From Blastococcus aurantiacus (lineage in GTDB: Bacteria; Actinomycetota; Actinomycetes; Mycobacteriales; Geodermatophilaceae): 64,000 bases of DNA. The position numbers and the translations under genes were made by a program. Positions 53,874 to 63,208 of the stretch are shown here, in pieces. Every line of letters starts with the position of its first letter. The first letter of the stretch is position 1. Location: NCBI RefSeq assembly GCF_900102425.1, contig NZ_FNBT01000007.1, positions 124,001-188,000 on the forward strand, read 5' to 3'. The notes below the pieces were generated by a model that worked only from the letters and a program-made list of their open reading frames with translations, was not told the DNA's origin and made no database searches.

Positions 53874-54767
53874 ATGGCGTTCACGTTGGAGCAACTCCGC
53901 GGTTTCCTCGCCGTCGCCGAGGAGCTGCACTTCGGCCGCGCCGCCACCCGGTTGAAGATGACGCAGCCGCCGTTGAGTCGCCAGATCCAGAAGCTGGAAC
54001 GGGCCGTGGGTGCGCAGCTGCTGGAGCGGGACAACCGCCGGGTGACCCTGACCGCCGCCGGCGAGGTGTTCCTCGGCGAGGCGCGCCGGCTCCTGTCCCT
54101 GGCCGACACCGCGCCCGAACTGGCCCGCCGGGTGTCGTCGGGCTCGCACGGAGTGGTGCGCATCGGATTCACGGCTGCCTCGACCTACGGGACCCTCGGC
54201 CGGCTGCTCGACGAGGTGGAGCGGGCGCTGCCCGACATCGGCCTGGATTTGCACGAGATGGTGACCCGCGAGCAGGTGGCCGCCCTCGTGAACGAGGAGA
54301 TCGACCTCGGGCTCGCGCGTCCGCCCTTCGACGCCGAGACCTTCGGTTCCCGCCTGCTGCACCGGGAGGCGTTGCTGGTGGCCGTCCCCGCGGGGCACCG
54401 GCTCGCGGGGCTGGGGCGGGACGCGGTCGCCGACGACCTGGCGGCGGAGCCGGTCGTCATGCACTCACCGACGCAGGCGCGGTACTTCTACGACCTGGTC
54501 GTGAGCATGGTGCCCGCCGCGTCCCAGAATGCCGTCCACACCGTGAGCCAGGTCCTCACCATGCTGTGGCTGGTGGCGGCCGGGCGGGGGATCGCCTTCG
54601 TGCCCGGGTCCGCGGCCCGGCTGCCGATCGAGGGCGTCGAGTTCATCCGGCTGGAGACCCCCGTCCCGGAGCCGGTCGAGCTGCACCTGCTCTGGGTGCG
54701 GGAGTCGCGCAACCCCGCGCTCGGCCGCGTGCTGGACCTGCTGGAGCGCAGCACGGGCAGCTTCTGA
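53874..54767 (+). CDS. LysR-family transcriptional regulator
   Basis: A 297-residue LysR regulator. The N-terminal winged helix-turn-helix occupies residues 1-60 (FTLEQLRGFLAVAEELHFGRAATRL, then QPPLSRQIQKLE). The effector domain follows, with the FVPGSAARL segment near the end of the sugar-acid pocket region. It probably senses an aldarate or pathway intermediate. The ATG at 53874 lies six bases after TACCTT, so the message is probably leaderless. It stands between the transporter and catabolic arms and likely controls both. Confidence 0.92.
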   Translation: MAFTLEQLRGFLAVAEELHFGRAATRLKMTQPPLSRQIQKLERAVGAQLLERDNRRVTLTAAGEVFLGEARRLLSLADTAPELARRVSSGSHGVVRIGFTAASTYGTLGRLLDEVERALPDIGLDLHEMVTREQVAALVNEEIDLGLARPPFDAETFGSRLLHREALLVAVPAGHRLAGLGRDAVADDLAAEPVVMHSPTQARYFYDLVVSMVPAASQNAVHTVSQVLTMLWLVAAGRGIAFVPGSAARLPIEGVEFIRLETPVPEPVELHLLWVRESRNPALGRVLDLLERSTGSF

Positions 54768-54778
54768 GCCGGTGAGCG

Positions 54779-54844
54779 ATGCCGAACCGGCATCGAGCGA
54801 TGCGCAACAACTCTTGGACAGGCATCGTCCCGCGTTCCTACGGT
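54779..54844 (+). promoter_or_regulatory. kdgD operon promoter with upstream inverted repeats
   Basis: TTGGAC (54814-54819), 19 bases, TACGGT (54839-54844). Two overlapping repeats lie upstream: ATGCC-GAACC-GGCAT (54779-54793) and GCATCG-AG-CGATGC (54790-54803). Layout and core match the tctC promoter. The leader to the GTG at 54922 is about 70 bases. Confidence 0.55.
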
Positions 54845-54921
54845 GACGCCGACCACCGCTCGTGCCGCCGACAGCTCCGTCGGGCGCCGCGCGGACCCGT
54901 CGCACCCGAGGACTGATCTCC

Positions 54922-55836
54922 GTGACGCTGATGCCCCCCGACGCCCTCGCCGACCGTCTGAAGTCCGGCCTGCTGTCCTTCCCCGTCACGCACTTCGACG
55001 GCGACCTCCGCGTCGACGAGGCCCGCTACCGCGAGCACCTCGCCTGGCAGTCGAGCTTCGACGTGGCCGGCCTGTTCGCCGCCGGTGGGACGGGGGAGGG
55101 GTTCTCCCTCACCTCCGAGGAGATCGACCGGGTGCTGCGCATCGCGGTGGAGGAGGCCGGTGACCGCGTCCCGGTGCTGGCCCCGGCCACCGGGAGCACC
55201 GCTCAGGCGGTCGCCCAGGCCAAGGCCGCCCAGGAGGCCGGCGCCTCCGGCCTGCTGCTCTTCCCCCCGTACCTGACCGAGGCCAGCCAGGCCGGCCTCG
55301 TCGAGCACATCGGCGCCGTGTGCCGCGCCTCGGACCTCGGGGTCATCGTCTACAGCCGCGCCAACGCCGTCCTCACCGACGTGACGGTCGCCGAGGTCGC
55401 GGACCGCAACCCCACCCTGATCGGGCTCAAGGACGGCATCGGCGACATCGAGCAGATGACCCGTACCTACGCCAGGGTCGGCGACCGGCTGATCTACGTC
55501 GGCGGCCTGCCGACGGCGGAGACGTTCGCGCTCCCGCTGCTGCAGCTCGGGGTCAGCACCTACTCCTCGGCGCTGTACAACTTCCTGCCCGAGTTCGCGC
55601 TGCGCTTCTACGCAGCCGTGCGGGCACAGGACCGGGTGGCTGTCTACTCGATGCTCAACGACTTCGTGATCCCCTACATCGACATCCGCGACCGCCAGCG
55701 CGGGTACGCGGTGTCCATCGTCAAGGCCGGACTGACCGCGGTCGGCAAGGACGGCGGCCGGGTGCGGCCGCCCCTCACCGACCTGACCGAGGAGGAGCTC
55801 GCCGAGCTCACGACGCTGATCTCCAAGGTCTCCTGA
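54922..55836 (+). CDS. kdgD: 5-dehydro-4-deoxyglucarate dehydratase
   Basis: DapA-fold aldolase-family enzyme that dehydrates and decarboxylates 5-keto-4-deoxyglucarate to 2-oxoglutarate semialdehyde. In the 304-residue protein the Schiff-base Lys is in [10 protein letters not shown] near residue 170, the Tyr in VIVYSRANA, and [10 protein letters not shown] is the substrate carboxylate loop. [20 protein letters not shown] is the KdgD form of the family start. The GTG at 54922 follows GAGGAC by eight bases; ATG 54931 is an alternative. It heads the catabolic operon. Confidence 0.9.
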   Translation: MTLMPPDALADRLKSGLLSFPVTHFDGDLRVDEARYREHLAWQSSFDVAGLFAAGGTGEGFSLTSEEIDRVLRIAVEEAGDRVPVLAPATGSTAQAVAQAKAAQEAGASGLLLFPPYLTEASQAGLVEHIGAVCRASDLGVIVYSRANAVLTDVTVAEVADRNPTLIGLKDGIGDIEQMTRTYARVGDRLIYVGGLPTAETFALPLLQLGVSTYSSALYNFLPEFALRFYAAVRAQDRVAVYSMLNDFVIPYIDIRDRQRGYAVSIVKAGLTAVGKDGGRVRPPLTDLTEEELAELTTLISKVS

Positions 55837-55862
55837 CACCGGTGCCGATCCAGGAGGACCGC

Positions 55863-57194
55863 ATGACCGTCCGGACCCCCACCGTCGCGACCGTCGAGGT
55901 GGTCCCCGTCGCGGGGCACGACAGCATGCTGCTGAACCTCAGCGGCGCGCACGGGCCCTTCTTCACCCGGAACATCGCGATCGTGACCGACTCCGACGGG
56001 CGGACCGGGCTCGGTGAGGTGCCCGGCGGCGAGGCCATCCGGCGCACGATCGAGGACGCCGGAGCGCTGCTCACCGGGCAGCCGGTCGCGCACTACGGCC
56101 GGCTGCTGCGGTCGGTCGCCGCGACCTTCGCCGATCGTGACGCCGGCGGGCGCGGTCAGCAGACCTTCGACCTGCGGACGACGATCCATGCGGTCACCGC
56201 TCTGGAGTCCGCGCTGCTCGACCTCCTCGGCCAGCACCTCGGCGTGCCGGTCGCGGAGCTGCTGGGGGAGGGGCAGCAGCGCGACAGCGTGCCGATGCTC
56301 GGCTACCTCTTCTACGTCGGGGACCGGACGGCGACCGACCTGCCCTACCTCGCCGAGGCCGACCCCGCCGACGACTGGGAGCGGCTGCGCCGGGAGGAGG
56401 CGATGACGCCCGAGGCGGTCGTGGCCCTCGCCGAGGCCGCCCAGGCGCGCTACGGCTTCACCGACTTCAAGCTCAAGGGCGGCGTCCTGCCCGGCGAGGA
56501 GGAGGTGGCCGCGGTCCGCGCCCTGGCCGCGCGCTTCCCCGACGCCCGGATCACGCTCGACCCCAACGGAGGCTGGCTGCTGACCGACGCCGTACGGCTC
56601 TGCCGCGACCTGCACGGCGTGCTGGCCTACGCCGAGGACCCGTGCGGCGCCGAGGGCGGCTTCTCCGGCCGCGAGGTCATGGCCGAGTTCAAGCGCGCCA
56701 CCGGCCTGCCCACGGCCACCAACATGATCGCCACCGACTGGCGGCAGATGGCCCACGCGGTGCGCACCGACGCCGTGGACATCCCGCTCGCGGACCCGCA
56801 CTTCTGGACGTTGCGCGGCTCGGTCCGGGTCGCGCAGCTGTGCTCGGACTTCGGGCTGACCTGGGGCTCGCACAGCAACAACCACTTCGACATCTCGCTG
56901 GCGATGTTCACCCAGGTCGGCGCTGCCGCCCCGGGCGAGATCACCGCGCTCGACACGCACTGGATCTGGCAGGACGGGCAGCCGCTGACCCGCTCGCCGC
57001 TACGGATCCGGGACGGCGCCATCGCGGTGCCGACGGCACCCGGTCTCGGCGTGGAGCTCGACCGGGACGCGCTCGAGAAGGCGCACCAGCTCTACCTCGA
57101 GCACGGTCTCGGCGCCCGTGATGACGCCGTCGCGATGCAGTACCTGGTGCCGGGGTGGCAGTTCGACCCCAAGCGCCCCTGCCTGGTCCGCTGA
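55863..57194 (+). CDS. gudD: glucarate dehydratase
   Basis: Enolase-superfamily enzyme that converts D-glucarate to 5-keto-4-deoxyglucarate. The 443-residue length and motifs match GudD. These include [20 protein letters not shown] at the start, the Lys pair in [13 protein letters not shown], Asp in ITLDPNGGW, Glu in YAEDPCG, Asn in TNMIATDW and the general base His in [12 protein letters not shown]. The ATG at 55863 follows CAGGAGG. It lies 26 bases after kdgD, so its product passes directly to KdgD. Confidence 0.94.
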   Translation: MTVRTPTVATVEVVPVAGHDSMLLNLSGAHGPFFTRNIAIVTDSDGRTGLGEVPGGEAIRRTIEDAGALLTGQPVAHYGRLLRSVAATFADRDAGGRGQQTFDLRTTIHAVTALESALLDLLGQHLGVPVAELLGEGQQRDSVPMLGYLFYVGDRTATDLPYLAEADPADDWERLRREEAMTPEAVVALAEAAQARYGFTDFKLKGGVLPGEEEVAAVRALAARFPDARITLDPNGGWLLTDAVRLCRDLHGVLAYAEDPCGAEGGFSGREVMAEFKRATGLPTATNMIATDWRQMAHAVRTDAVDIPLADPHFWTLRGSVRVAQLCSDFGLTWGSHSNNHFDISLAMFTQVGAAAPGEITALDTHWIWQDGQPLTRSPLRIRDGAIAVPTAPGLGVELDRDALEKAHQLYLEHGLGARDDAVAMQYLVPGWQFDPKRPCLVR

Positions 57195-57216
57195 CCGAAC
57201 CCCTCCTGGAGGACGC

Positions 57217-58383
57217 ATGACCACCCTCGCCTCGGCGCCCGCGACGGCACCGGCGGTGCTCGACCGCATCGAGTCCGTGACGCTGTCGTCGGTCACGCTG
57301 CCGTTGCCCAACCCGATCAGCGACGCCAAGGTCTTCACCGGCCGGCAGCGGCCGATGACCGAGGTCGCCTTCCTCTTCGCCGAGATCCGGACCGAGGCCG
57401 GCTTCGAGGGTGTCGGCTTCAGCTACTCCAAGCGCGCCGGCGGGCCTGCCCAGTTCGCGCACGCCCGGGAGGTCGCCCCCGACCTGATCGGGGAGGACCC
57501 GAACGACATCGGTCGCCTCTGGACCAAGCTGGTCTGGGCAGGCGCGTCGGTCGGCCGCAGCGGCGCCTCGACCCAGGCGATCGCGGCCATCGACGTCGCC
57601 CTGTGGGACCTCAAGGCCAAGCGGGCCGGTCTGCCCCTGGCCAAGCTGCTCGGCGCCCACCGGAACTCGGTGCGCTGCTACAACACCTCCGGCGGCTTCC
57701 TGCACGAGTCGATCGAGCAGGTGAAGGACAACGCCACCCGGACGCTCGAGAGCGGCGTCGGCGGCATCAAGATCAAGGTCGGTCTGCCCGACTCGGCCGA
57801 GGACCTGCGCCGCGTGCGGGCCGTCCGCGAGCACCTCGGCGACGGCGTGCCGCTGATGGTGGACGCCAACCAGCAGTGGGACCGGTCCACGGCCATGCGG
57901 GTCAGCCGCCGGCTCGAGGAGTTCGACCTGGTCTGGATCGAGGAGCCGCTCGACGCCTACGACGCCGAGGGGCACGCCCAGCTCGCCCGCTCGCTCGACA
58001 CCGCGATCGCCACGGGTGAGATGCTGACCAGCGTCGCCGAGCACTACGAGCTCATCCGCCAGGGCGCCGTCGACATCCTGCAGCCCGACGCCCCGCGGGT
58101 CGGCGGCATCACCCAGTTCCTGAAGCTGGCGACCCTCGCCGAGCACCGCAACCTCGGGCTGGCGCCGCACTTCGCCATGGAGATCCACGTCCACCTCGCC
58201 GCGGCGTACCCGATCGAGCCGTGGGTCGAGCACTTCGACTGGCTGCACCCGCTGTTCAACGAGCGGCTGGAGACCCGCGACGGGCGGATGCACCTGTCCG
58301 ACCGGCCCGGCCTCGGCGTCACCTTGACCGACCAGGCGCGCGCCTGGACGGTCGACCGCGTCCACGTCGACGCGACCCGCTGA
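57217..58383 (+). CDS. mandelate racemase/enolase family dehydratase, galactarate/talarate type
   Basis: A 388-residue enolase-superfamily acid-sugar dehydratase. The Lys-x-Lys base is in GGIKIKVGLP, metal ligands are Asp in MVDANQQW and Glu in WIEEPLDAYD, then GEMLTS, and the His base is in LAPHFAMEIHVHL. This layout is that of L-talarate/galactarate dehydratases (TalrD/GalrD). Galactarate dehydration gives the enantiomeric or same keto-deoxy acid that KdgD uses, so the operon handles both aldarates. The ATG at 57217 follows TCCTGGAGGA. Exact substrate specificity is inferred. Confidence 0.85.
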   Translation: MTTLASAPATAPAVLDRIESVTLSSVTLPLPNPISDAKVFTGRQRPMTEVAFLFAEIRTEAGFEGVGFSYSKRAGGPAQFAHAREVAPDLIGEDPNDIGRLWTKLVWAGASVGRSGASTQAIAAIDVALWDLKAKRAGLPLAKLLGAHRNSVRCYNTSGGFLHESIEQVKDNATRTLESGVGGIKIKVGLPDSAEDLRRVRAVREHLGDGVPLMVDANQQWDRSTAMRVSRRLEEFDLVWIEEPLDAYDAEGHAQLARSLDTAIATGEMLTSVAEHYELIRQGAVDILQPDAPRVGGITQFLKLATLAEHRNLGLAPHFAMEIHVHLAAAYPIEPWVEHFDWLHPLFNERLETRDGRMHLSDRPGLGVTLTDQARAWTVDRVHVDATR

Positions 58384-58406
58384 CCGTGCACAACCCGGAG
58401 GAACCC

Positions 58407-59921
58407 ATGGACGTCGTCAGCATCGATCCCCGCACCGGCCAGACCGTCGAGGTGGTCGCCCAGGAGACCACCACCGAGGAGGTCGACCACCTCTGCGCCG
58501 CCGCCCTCGCGGCCGCGCCCGAGCTGGACGGCATGGGCCGAGCCGGCCGCGCCGCGCTGCTGCGTGCTCTGGCCGATGCCCTGGAGGCCCGCCGAGAGGA
58601 CGTCGTCGCGGTGGCCGACCGGGAGACCGCACTCGGGGAGACCCGCCTCAACGGTGAGCTGACCCGCACCTGCTACCAGCTCCGGCTCTTCGCCGAGGTG
58701 GCCGAGGAGGGCAGCTACCTCGAGGCGACCATCGACCACGCCGGCGACACGCCGATGGGGCCGCGTCCCGACCTGCGCCGCATGCTGGTGCCGCTCGGCC
58801 CGGTCGCCGTCTTCGGCGCGAGCAACTTCCCGCTGGCGTTCTCCGTCCCGGGCGGCGACACCGCCTCCGCGCTGGCCGCGGGCTGCCCGGTGGTCGTCAA
58901 GGCGCACGGATCGCACCCGGCGACGTCCCAGCTGGTGTTCGACGTGCTCGTCGAGGCGGCCGGCAAGGCCGGGGCACCCGAGGGCACCTTCGGCATCGTG
59001 CACGGCCTGCAGGCCGGCGCGGACCTGGTGGCTCACCCGGCGATCCGGGCCGTCGGCTTCACCGGCTCGGTGAACGGCGGCCGCGCGCTGCTGGAGATCA
59101 TCGAGCGACGCCCCGACCCGGTGCCGTTCTACGGTGAGCTGAGCAGCCTGAACCCGCTGATCGTGACGCCGCAGGCGGCCGGCGAGCGGGGCGAGGTCAT
59201 CGGCCGCGAGCTGGTCGGGTCCTTCACCCTGGGCGGCGGGCAGTTCTGCACGAAGCCCGGTCTGGCCTTCGTGCCCGCCGGCGCCGAGGGTGACCGCGTC
59301 GTCGAGGCGATGGCCGAGGCCGTGCGCGCGACGCCGGCGCCGGTGCTGCTCAACGAGGGCATCGCGGCCTCCTACGGCCGGATCTCCGACGCCCTGGCCG
59401 GCGCGCCGGGGGTGGCGGAGGTGGCCCGCGGCGAGGAGCCGGCCGGCGAGGGGTTCCGCGCGGTGCCGCGGCTGCTCACCACCACCGCGGCCGACCTCCC
59501 GCACGAGGTCACCGAGGAGTGCTTCGGCCCGGTCAGCGTCGTGGCCCGGTACGACGGCGAGAAGGAGCTGCTCGCCGCGCTGGGGGCGATGCCGTCGTCG
59601 CTCACCGCCACCGTGCTGCGCGCGGCGGGGGAGACCGAGCTGCCACTGGCGGTCTCCCAGGAGCTCCGCACCCGGGCCGGCCGCCTGGTCTACGACGCCT
59701 ACCCGACCGGGGTGGCGGTCTCCTGGGCCCAGCACCACGGCGGTCCCTGGCCGTCGACGAACTCGCAGCACACCTCGGTGGGCGCCACTGCCATCCGCCG
59801 CTTCGTGCGCCCGGTCACCTGGCAGGGAGCGCCGGCCGACGTGCTGCCGGAGGAGCTGACCGACGGTTACACCGGGATCCCGCGCCGGATCGACGGCAAG
59901 CTGCAGCTGACCGGTGAGTGA
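58407..59921 (+). CDS. 2-oxoglutarate semialdehyde (2,5-dioxovalerate) dehydrogenase
   Basis: Aldehyde dehydrogenase that oxidises the KdgD product to 2-oxoglutarate, completing the aldarate pathway. The 504-residue protein has VFGASNFPLAFSVPGGDTASAL (cofactor side), VKAHGSHP, VGFTGSVNGGR, the Glu of PFYGELSSLNP and the catalytic Cys in GGGQFCTKPG. This is the KGSADH pattern, which lacks the usual E-L-G-G. NADP preference is usual for the group. The ATG at 58407 follows CGGAGGA. The stop overlaps the ATP-grasp gene by eight bases. Confidence 0.92.
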   Translation: MDVVSIDPRTGQTVEVVAQETTTEEVDHLCAAALAAAPELDGMGRAGRAALLRALADALEARREDVVAVADRETALGETRLNGELTRTCYQLRLFAEVAEEGSYLEATIDHAGDTPMGPRPDLRRMLVPLGPVAVFGASNFPLAFSVPGGDTASALAAGCPVVVKAHGSHPATSQLVFDVLVEAAGKAGAPEGTFGIVHGLQAGADLVAHPAIRAVGFTGSVNGGRALLEIIERRPDPVPFYGELSSLNPLIVTPQAAGERGEVIGRELVGSFTLGGGQFCTKPGLAFVPAGAEGDRVVEAMAEAVRATPAPVLLNEGIAASYGRISDALAGAPGVAEVARGEEPAGEGFRAVPRLLTTTAADLPHEVTEECFGPVSVVARYDGEKELLAALGAMPSSLTATVLRAAGETELPLAVSQELRTRAGRLVYDAYPTGVAVSWAQHHGGPWPSTNSQHTSVGATAIRRFVRPVTWQGAPADVLPEELTDGYTGIPRRIDGKLQLTGE

Positions 59922-60777
59922 GCGGGTCGCCCTCGTCAGCTCCGAGCGCGGGCTGCGGGTCGATCCCGACCTGCCGCTCGCGTCCGCTGCGCTCCGTGCC
60001 GCCGGGTTCGCCGTCGACCTCGTCCGCTGGGACGACGAGACGGTGGACTGGGCGGCCGCGGACCTCGCCGTCGTCCGGTCCTGCTGGGACTACGCCTGGC
60101 GGCTGGAGGAGTTCCTCGCGTGGGCCGGCTCGGTCCCGCGGCTGCGCAACGCCGTCGAGCTGCTCCGGTGGAACACCGACAAGACCTACCTCCGCGACCT
60201 GGAGCGGGTCGGCCTGCCCGTCGTGCCCACGGTGTGGAACCCGACATCCGCCGCCGCGCTGCCGGACGCCGCGGAGTGGGTGGTCAAGCCGTCGGTGTCC
60301 GCCGGCTCCCGCGACACCGCACGCTGGAGCGACGCCGCCGACGCCCTGGCCCACGCCGCCGAGCTGACCGGCGCCGGGCGGACGGCGATGGTCCAGCCCT
60401 ACCTGGCCAGCGTCGACGACGACGGCGAGACGGCCATGCTCTTCATCGGCGGGCGCTTCTCGCACGCCGTGCGCAAGGGGCCACTGCTGGGTCGAGGCGA
60501 GGGCGTGCGGCAGGACCGCGACAGCCGGGGCGACCTGCGGGCCGCCCGCCCCGGAGACGATCAGCGCGAGGTCGCCGAGGCGGTGTTCGAAGCGATCGGA
60601 AATCTTCAGCCGGGGGTTCCCGCACCGCTGTACGCCCGCATCGACCTGGTCCGGGACGTCGAGGGCCGGCCGGTGGTGCTCGAGCTGGAGCTCACCGAGC
60701 CCAGCCTCTTCCTTCCCCAGGCGCCCGGTGCCGCGCGGGCGCTCGTGCACGCCGTGGAGGCGGAACTCTCCCGGTGA
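59914..60777 (+). CDS. ATP-grasp ligase-like protein, DcsG-related
   Basis: A 287-residue ATP-grasp protein. Visible family features are VRSCWDYAWR, NTDKTYLRDLE, the ATP-binding Lys in WVVKPSVSAGSRDT, MVQPYLASVD and the metal-binding acidic cluster VLELELTEPSLFLPQAPGAA. It most resembles the O-ureido-serine cyclo-ligase DcsG group, but such relatives are common and mostly uncharacterised. It would couple ATP to amide or ring formation on a carboxylate. The GTG overlaps the dehydrogenase by eight bases and the stop overlaps the AEC gene. Its role in an aldarate operon is unexplained. Confidence 0.75.
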   Translation: MSERVALVSSERGLRVDPDLPLASAALRAAGFAVDLVRWDDETVDWAAADLAVVRSCWDYAWRLEEFLAWAGSVPRLRNAVELLRWNTDKTYLRDLERVGLPVVPTVWNPTSAAALPDAAEWVVKPSVSAGSRDTARWSDAADALAHAAELTGAGRTAMVQPYLASVDDDGETAMLFIGGRFSHAVRKGPLLGRGEGVRQDRDSRGDLRAARPGDDQREVAEAVFEAIGNLQPGVPAPLYARIDLVRDVEGRPVVLELELTEPSLFLPQAPGAARALVHAVEAELSR

Positions 60778-61694
60778 GCGGCGTACTCGGCGGCTTCGCT
60801 GCCCTCGCGGCGGTGATCGCCGTGGGATGGCTGGTCGGCCGCACCGGGCTGCTCGGCGCCGAGGCGCCCGGGATGCTGTCCCGGCTGTCGTTCTTCGTGG
60901 CCACGCCGGCCCTGCTCTTCCTCACGCTGAGCGAGGCCGACACCCACGCCGTCCTGTCGTTCGCGCTCGTCGGGACGGCGGGCAGCGCGGTGCTCGTCGC
61001 CCTGCTGTACGCGGGCCTGGCGTGGTGGCGGTGGCGGCCGTCGGCTGCCGAGCTGGCGACCGGCGCGCTGTCCTCCTCCTACGTCAACGCCGGCAACCTC
61101 GGCATACCGGTGTCGGTGTACATCCTCGGCGACGCCTCCTACGTCGCGCCGGTCCTGCTGTTCCAGGTGCTGGTCATGGCGCCGGTCGGCCTGGCCGTGC
61201 TCGCCGGCTCGCGAGCGGACGCGCCGAGCCGCCGCACGCTGCTGCTCCAGCCGCTGCGCACGCCGGTCGTCATCGGCTGCGCGCTCGGTCTCCTGCTGGC
61301 GGCCAGCGGCTGGGACCCGCCCTCGCTCGCGCTCGAACCGATCGAGCTGATCGCGGCGCTGGCGGTGCCGGCGGCCCTGCTGGCCTACGGCATGTCCCTG
61401 CACGGAGCCCCCCGACCGGGCGCCGGTGCTCTCGCCGGCCAGGTGTGGCTGGCCGTCGCCCTGAAGAACGTCGCCATGCCGGGCACCGCCTACGCGCTCG
61501 GCCGCTGGGGCGCGGGCCTCGACGGGGTCGCGCTCCTGGCGGTCACGGTCACCTCGGCGCTGCCGACGGCACAGAACGTGTTCGTCTACGCCGCGTCCTA
61601 CGACCGCGGCACCGTGCTCGCCCGCGACGTGATCCTGCTCAGCACCCTGCTGTCCGTACCGGTCCTGGTCGGAATCGCCCTCGTGCTCGGATGA
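60774..61694 (+). CDS. AEC-family permease
   Basis: A 306-residue membrane protein of the auxin-efflux-carrier family with about ten hydrophobic segments in two halves. GWLVGRTGLL and the conserved crossover SSYVNAGNLGIPVSVYILG are typical, as is TAQNVFVYAASYDRG near the C-terminus. Bacterial relatives carry malate, lactate or other carboxylates. The GTG start overlaps the ATP-grasp stop by four bases. With Mqo directly after it, malate uptake is a reasonable guess. Confidence 0.88.
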   Translation: MSGVLGGFAALAAVIAVGWLVGRTGLLGAEAPGMLSRLSFFVATPALLFLTLSEADTHAVLSFALVGTAGSAVLVALLYAGLAWWRWRPSAAELATGALSSSYVNAGNLGIPVSVYILGDASYVAPVLLFQVLVMAPVGLAVLAGSRADAPSRRTLLLQPLRTPVVIGCALGLLLAASGWDPPSLALEPIELIAALAVPAALLAYGMSLHGAPRPGAGALAGQVWLAVALKNVAMPGTAYALGRWGAGLDGVALLAVTVTSALPTAQNVFVYAASYDRGTVLARDVILLSTLLSVPVLVGIALVLG

Positions 61695-61705
61695 GAGGAA
61701 CTGCC

Positions 61706-63208
61706 ATGGCCGGTCCGGAGGAGTTCGACGCCGTCCTCGTCGGCGGTGGGATCATGAGCGCCACGCTCGCGACGATGCTGGGCGAGCTCGAGCCCGGCTG
61801 GCGCATCGCCGTGGTCGAGCGGCTGGACGAGGCCGGGCTCGAGAGCTCGAGCGCCTGGAACAACGCCGGGACCGGGCACGCGGGGCTCTGCGAGTTCAAC
61901 TACACGCCCCGTGGTCCCGATGGCACGGTCGACGTCTCGCGGGCGGTGGAGATCGGTGAGCAGTTCGCCGCCTCGCTGCTGTTCTGGGCCCGTCTCACGA
62001 CCGCCGGCGTCCTCGGCCCGCCCGGTGACTTCGTGCGTCCCGTCCCGCACCTCGGCTTCGGTCGCGGCGCCGAGGGGGTGGCGCACCTGCGGGCACGGCA
62101 CGAGGCCCTGGGCGGGCACCCGCTCTTCGCCGACACGGAGTTCAGCGACGACCCGGCCGTGCTGCGCGACTGGGTTCCGCTGATGTTCGCCGACCGGCCG
62201 CCGGGCGAGCCCGTCGCCCTCACCCGGTCGACCCGCGGCACGGACGTCGACTTCGGCGTCCTGACGCGGCGGCTCCTCGACGTGGTCAGGGGACGCGGCG
62301 GGGACGTCCGGTTGCAGCAAGAGGTGACGTCGCTGCACCGACGGAACGACATCTGGCACGTCGAGCTGCGCGACCGGCGCACGGGAGCTCCCCGCCGCAT
62401 GCGGGCACCCTTCGTCTTCGTGGGCACCGGAGGCGGGACGCTGCCCCTGCTGCAACGCGCCGGGGTCCCGGAGGTGCGGCGCTACGGCGCCTTCCCGATC
62501 AGCGGCCGGTTCCTCCGCACCGCGCGCCCGGACCTCGTGGCCGCGCACCGGGCCAAGGTCTACGGCCACGCGGAGCCGGGAGCGCCCACCATCTCGGTGC
62601 CGCACCTCGACCACCGCACGGTCGACGGGCGGGAGTACCTGCTGTTCGGCCCGTTCGCCGCGTTCTCCCCGCGCTTCCTCCGGACGGGACGGCGCACCGA
62701 TCTCCTGCGATCGGTCCGGCCGGGCAACCTGCCGGTCCTCGCCGCGTCGGCCCGGGACAACCGCTCGCTGATGGCCTACCTGGTCCGGCAGCTCGCCCAG
62801 ACGCCCGCGGCGAGGACGGCCGCGCTGCGGACCTTCCTGCCGACGGTGCGCCCCGAGGACTGGGAGCTCGTACCGGCCGGCCAGCGGGTGCAGGTGTTGA
62901 AGACGTCCGGGGGCCGCGGGGCGATGGTGGGGTTCGGCACGGAGATCGTCACCTCGGCCGGCGGATCGCTGGCCGCCCTGCTCGGTGCCTCGCCGGGTGC
63001 GTCGACCGCGGCCGCCACGATGGTCGACGTGCTCGCGGCGAGCTTCCCGGCACGGATGTCCGACTGGGCGGCACGGCTCCACGAGATCGCTCCGACGGCC
63101 GGCGCGGGGGATCGCCTCGACCCCGCCGACCTGACCGCCCGCACGGACGAGGCGCGCCGGATCCTGGGCCTGGTCCCGGACGGCGTGCCGGGAGGGGACC
63201 CCGCATGA
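61706..63208 (+). CDS. mqo: malate:quinone oxidoreductase
   Basis: Membrane-associated FAD enzyme oxidising malate to oxaloacetate and passing electrons to quinone. The 500-residue protein shows the FAD motif VLVGGGIMSATLATMLGELEP, SSSAWNNAGTGHAGLCEFNYTP, FVGTGGGTLPLLQRAG and the C-terminal GGRGAMVGFGTEIVTSAGGSLAALLGASPGAS segment (family signature). The ATG at 61706 is preferred because GAGGAA lies six bases upstream; ATG 61691, overlapping the AEC stop, would add five residues. It overlaps the next gene by four bases. Confidence 0.94.
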   Translation: MAGPEEFDAVLVGGGIMSATLATMLGELEPGWRIAVVERLDEAGLESSSAWNNAGTGHAGLCEFNYTPRGPDGTVDVSRAVEIGEQFAASLLFWARLTTAGVLGPPGDFVRPVPHLGFGRGAEGVAHLRARHEALGGHPLFADTEFSDDPAVLRDWVPLMFADRPPGEPVALTRSTRGTDVDFGVLTRRLLDVVRGRGGDVRLQQEVTSLHRRNDIWHVELRDRRTGAPRRMRAPFVFVGTGGGTLPLLQRAGVPEVRRYGAFPISGRFLRTARPDLVAAHRAKVYGHAEPGAPTISVPHLDHRTVDGREYLLFGPFAAFSPRFLRTGRRTDLLRSVRPGNLPVLAASARDNRSLMAYLVRQLAQTPAARTAALRTFLPTVRPEDWELVPAGQRVQVLKTSGGRGAMVGFGTEIVTSAGGSLAALLGASPGASTAAATMVDVLAASFPARMSDWAARLHEIAPTAGAGDRLDPADLTARTDEARRILGLVPDGVPGGDPA

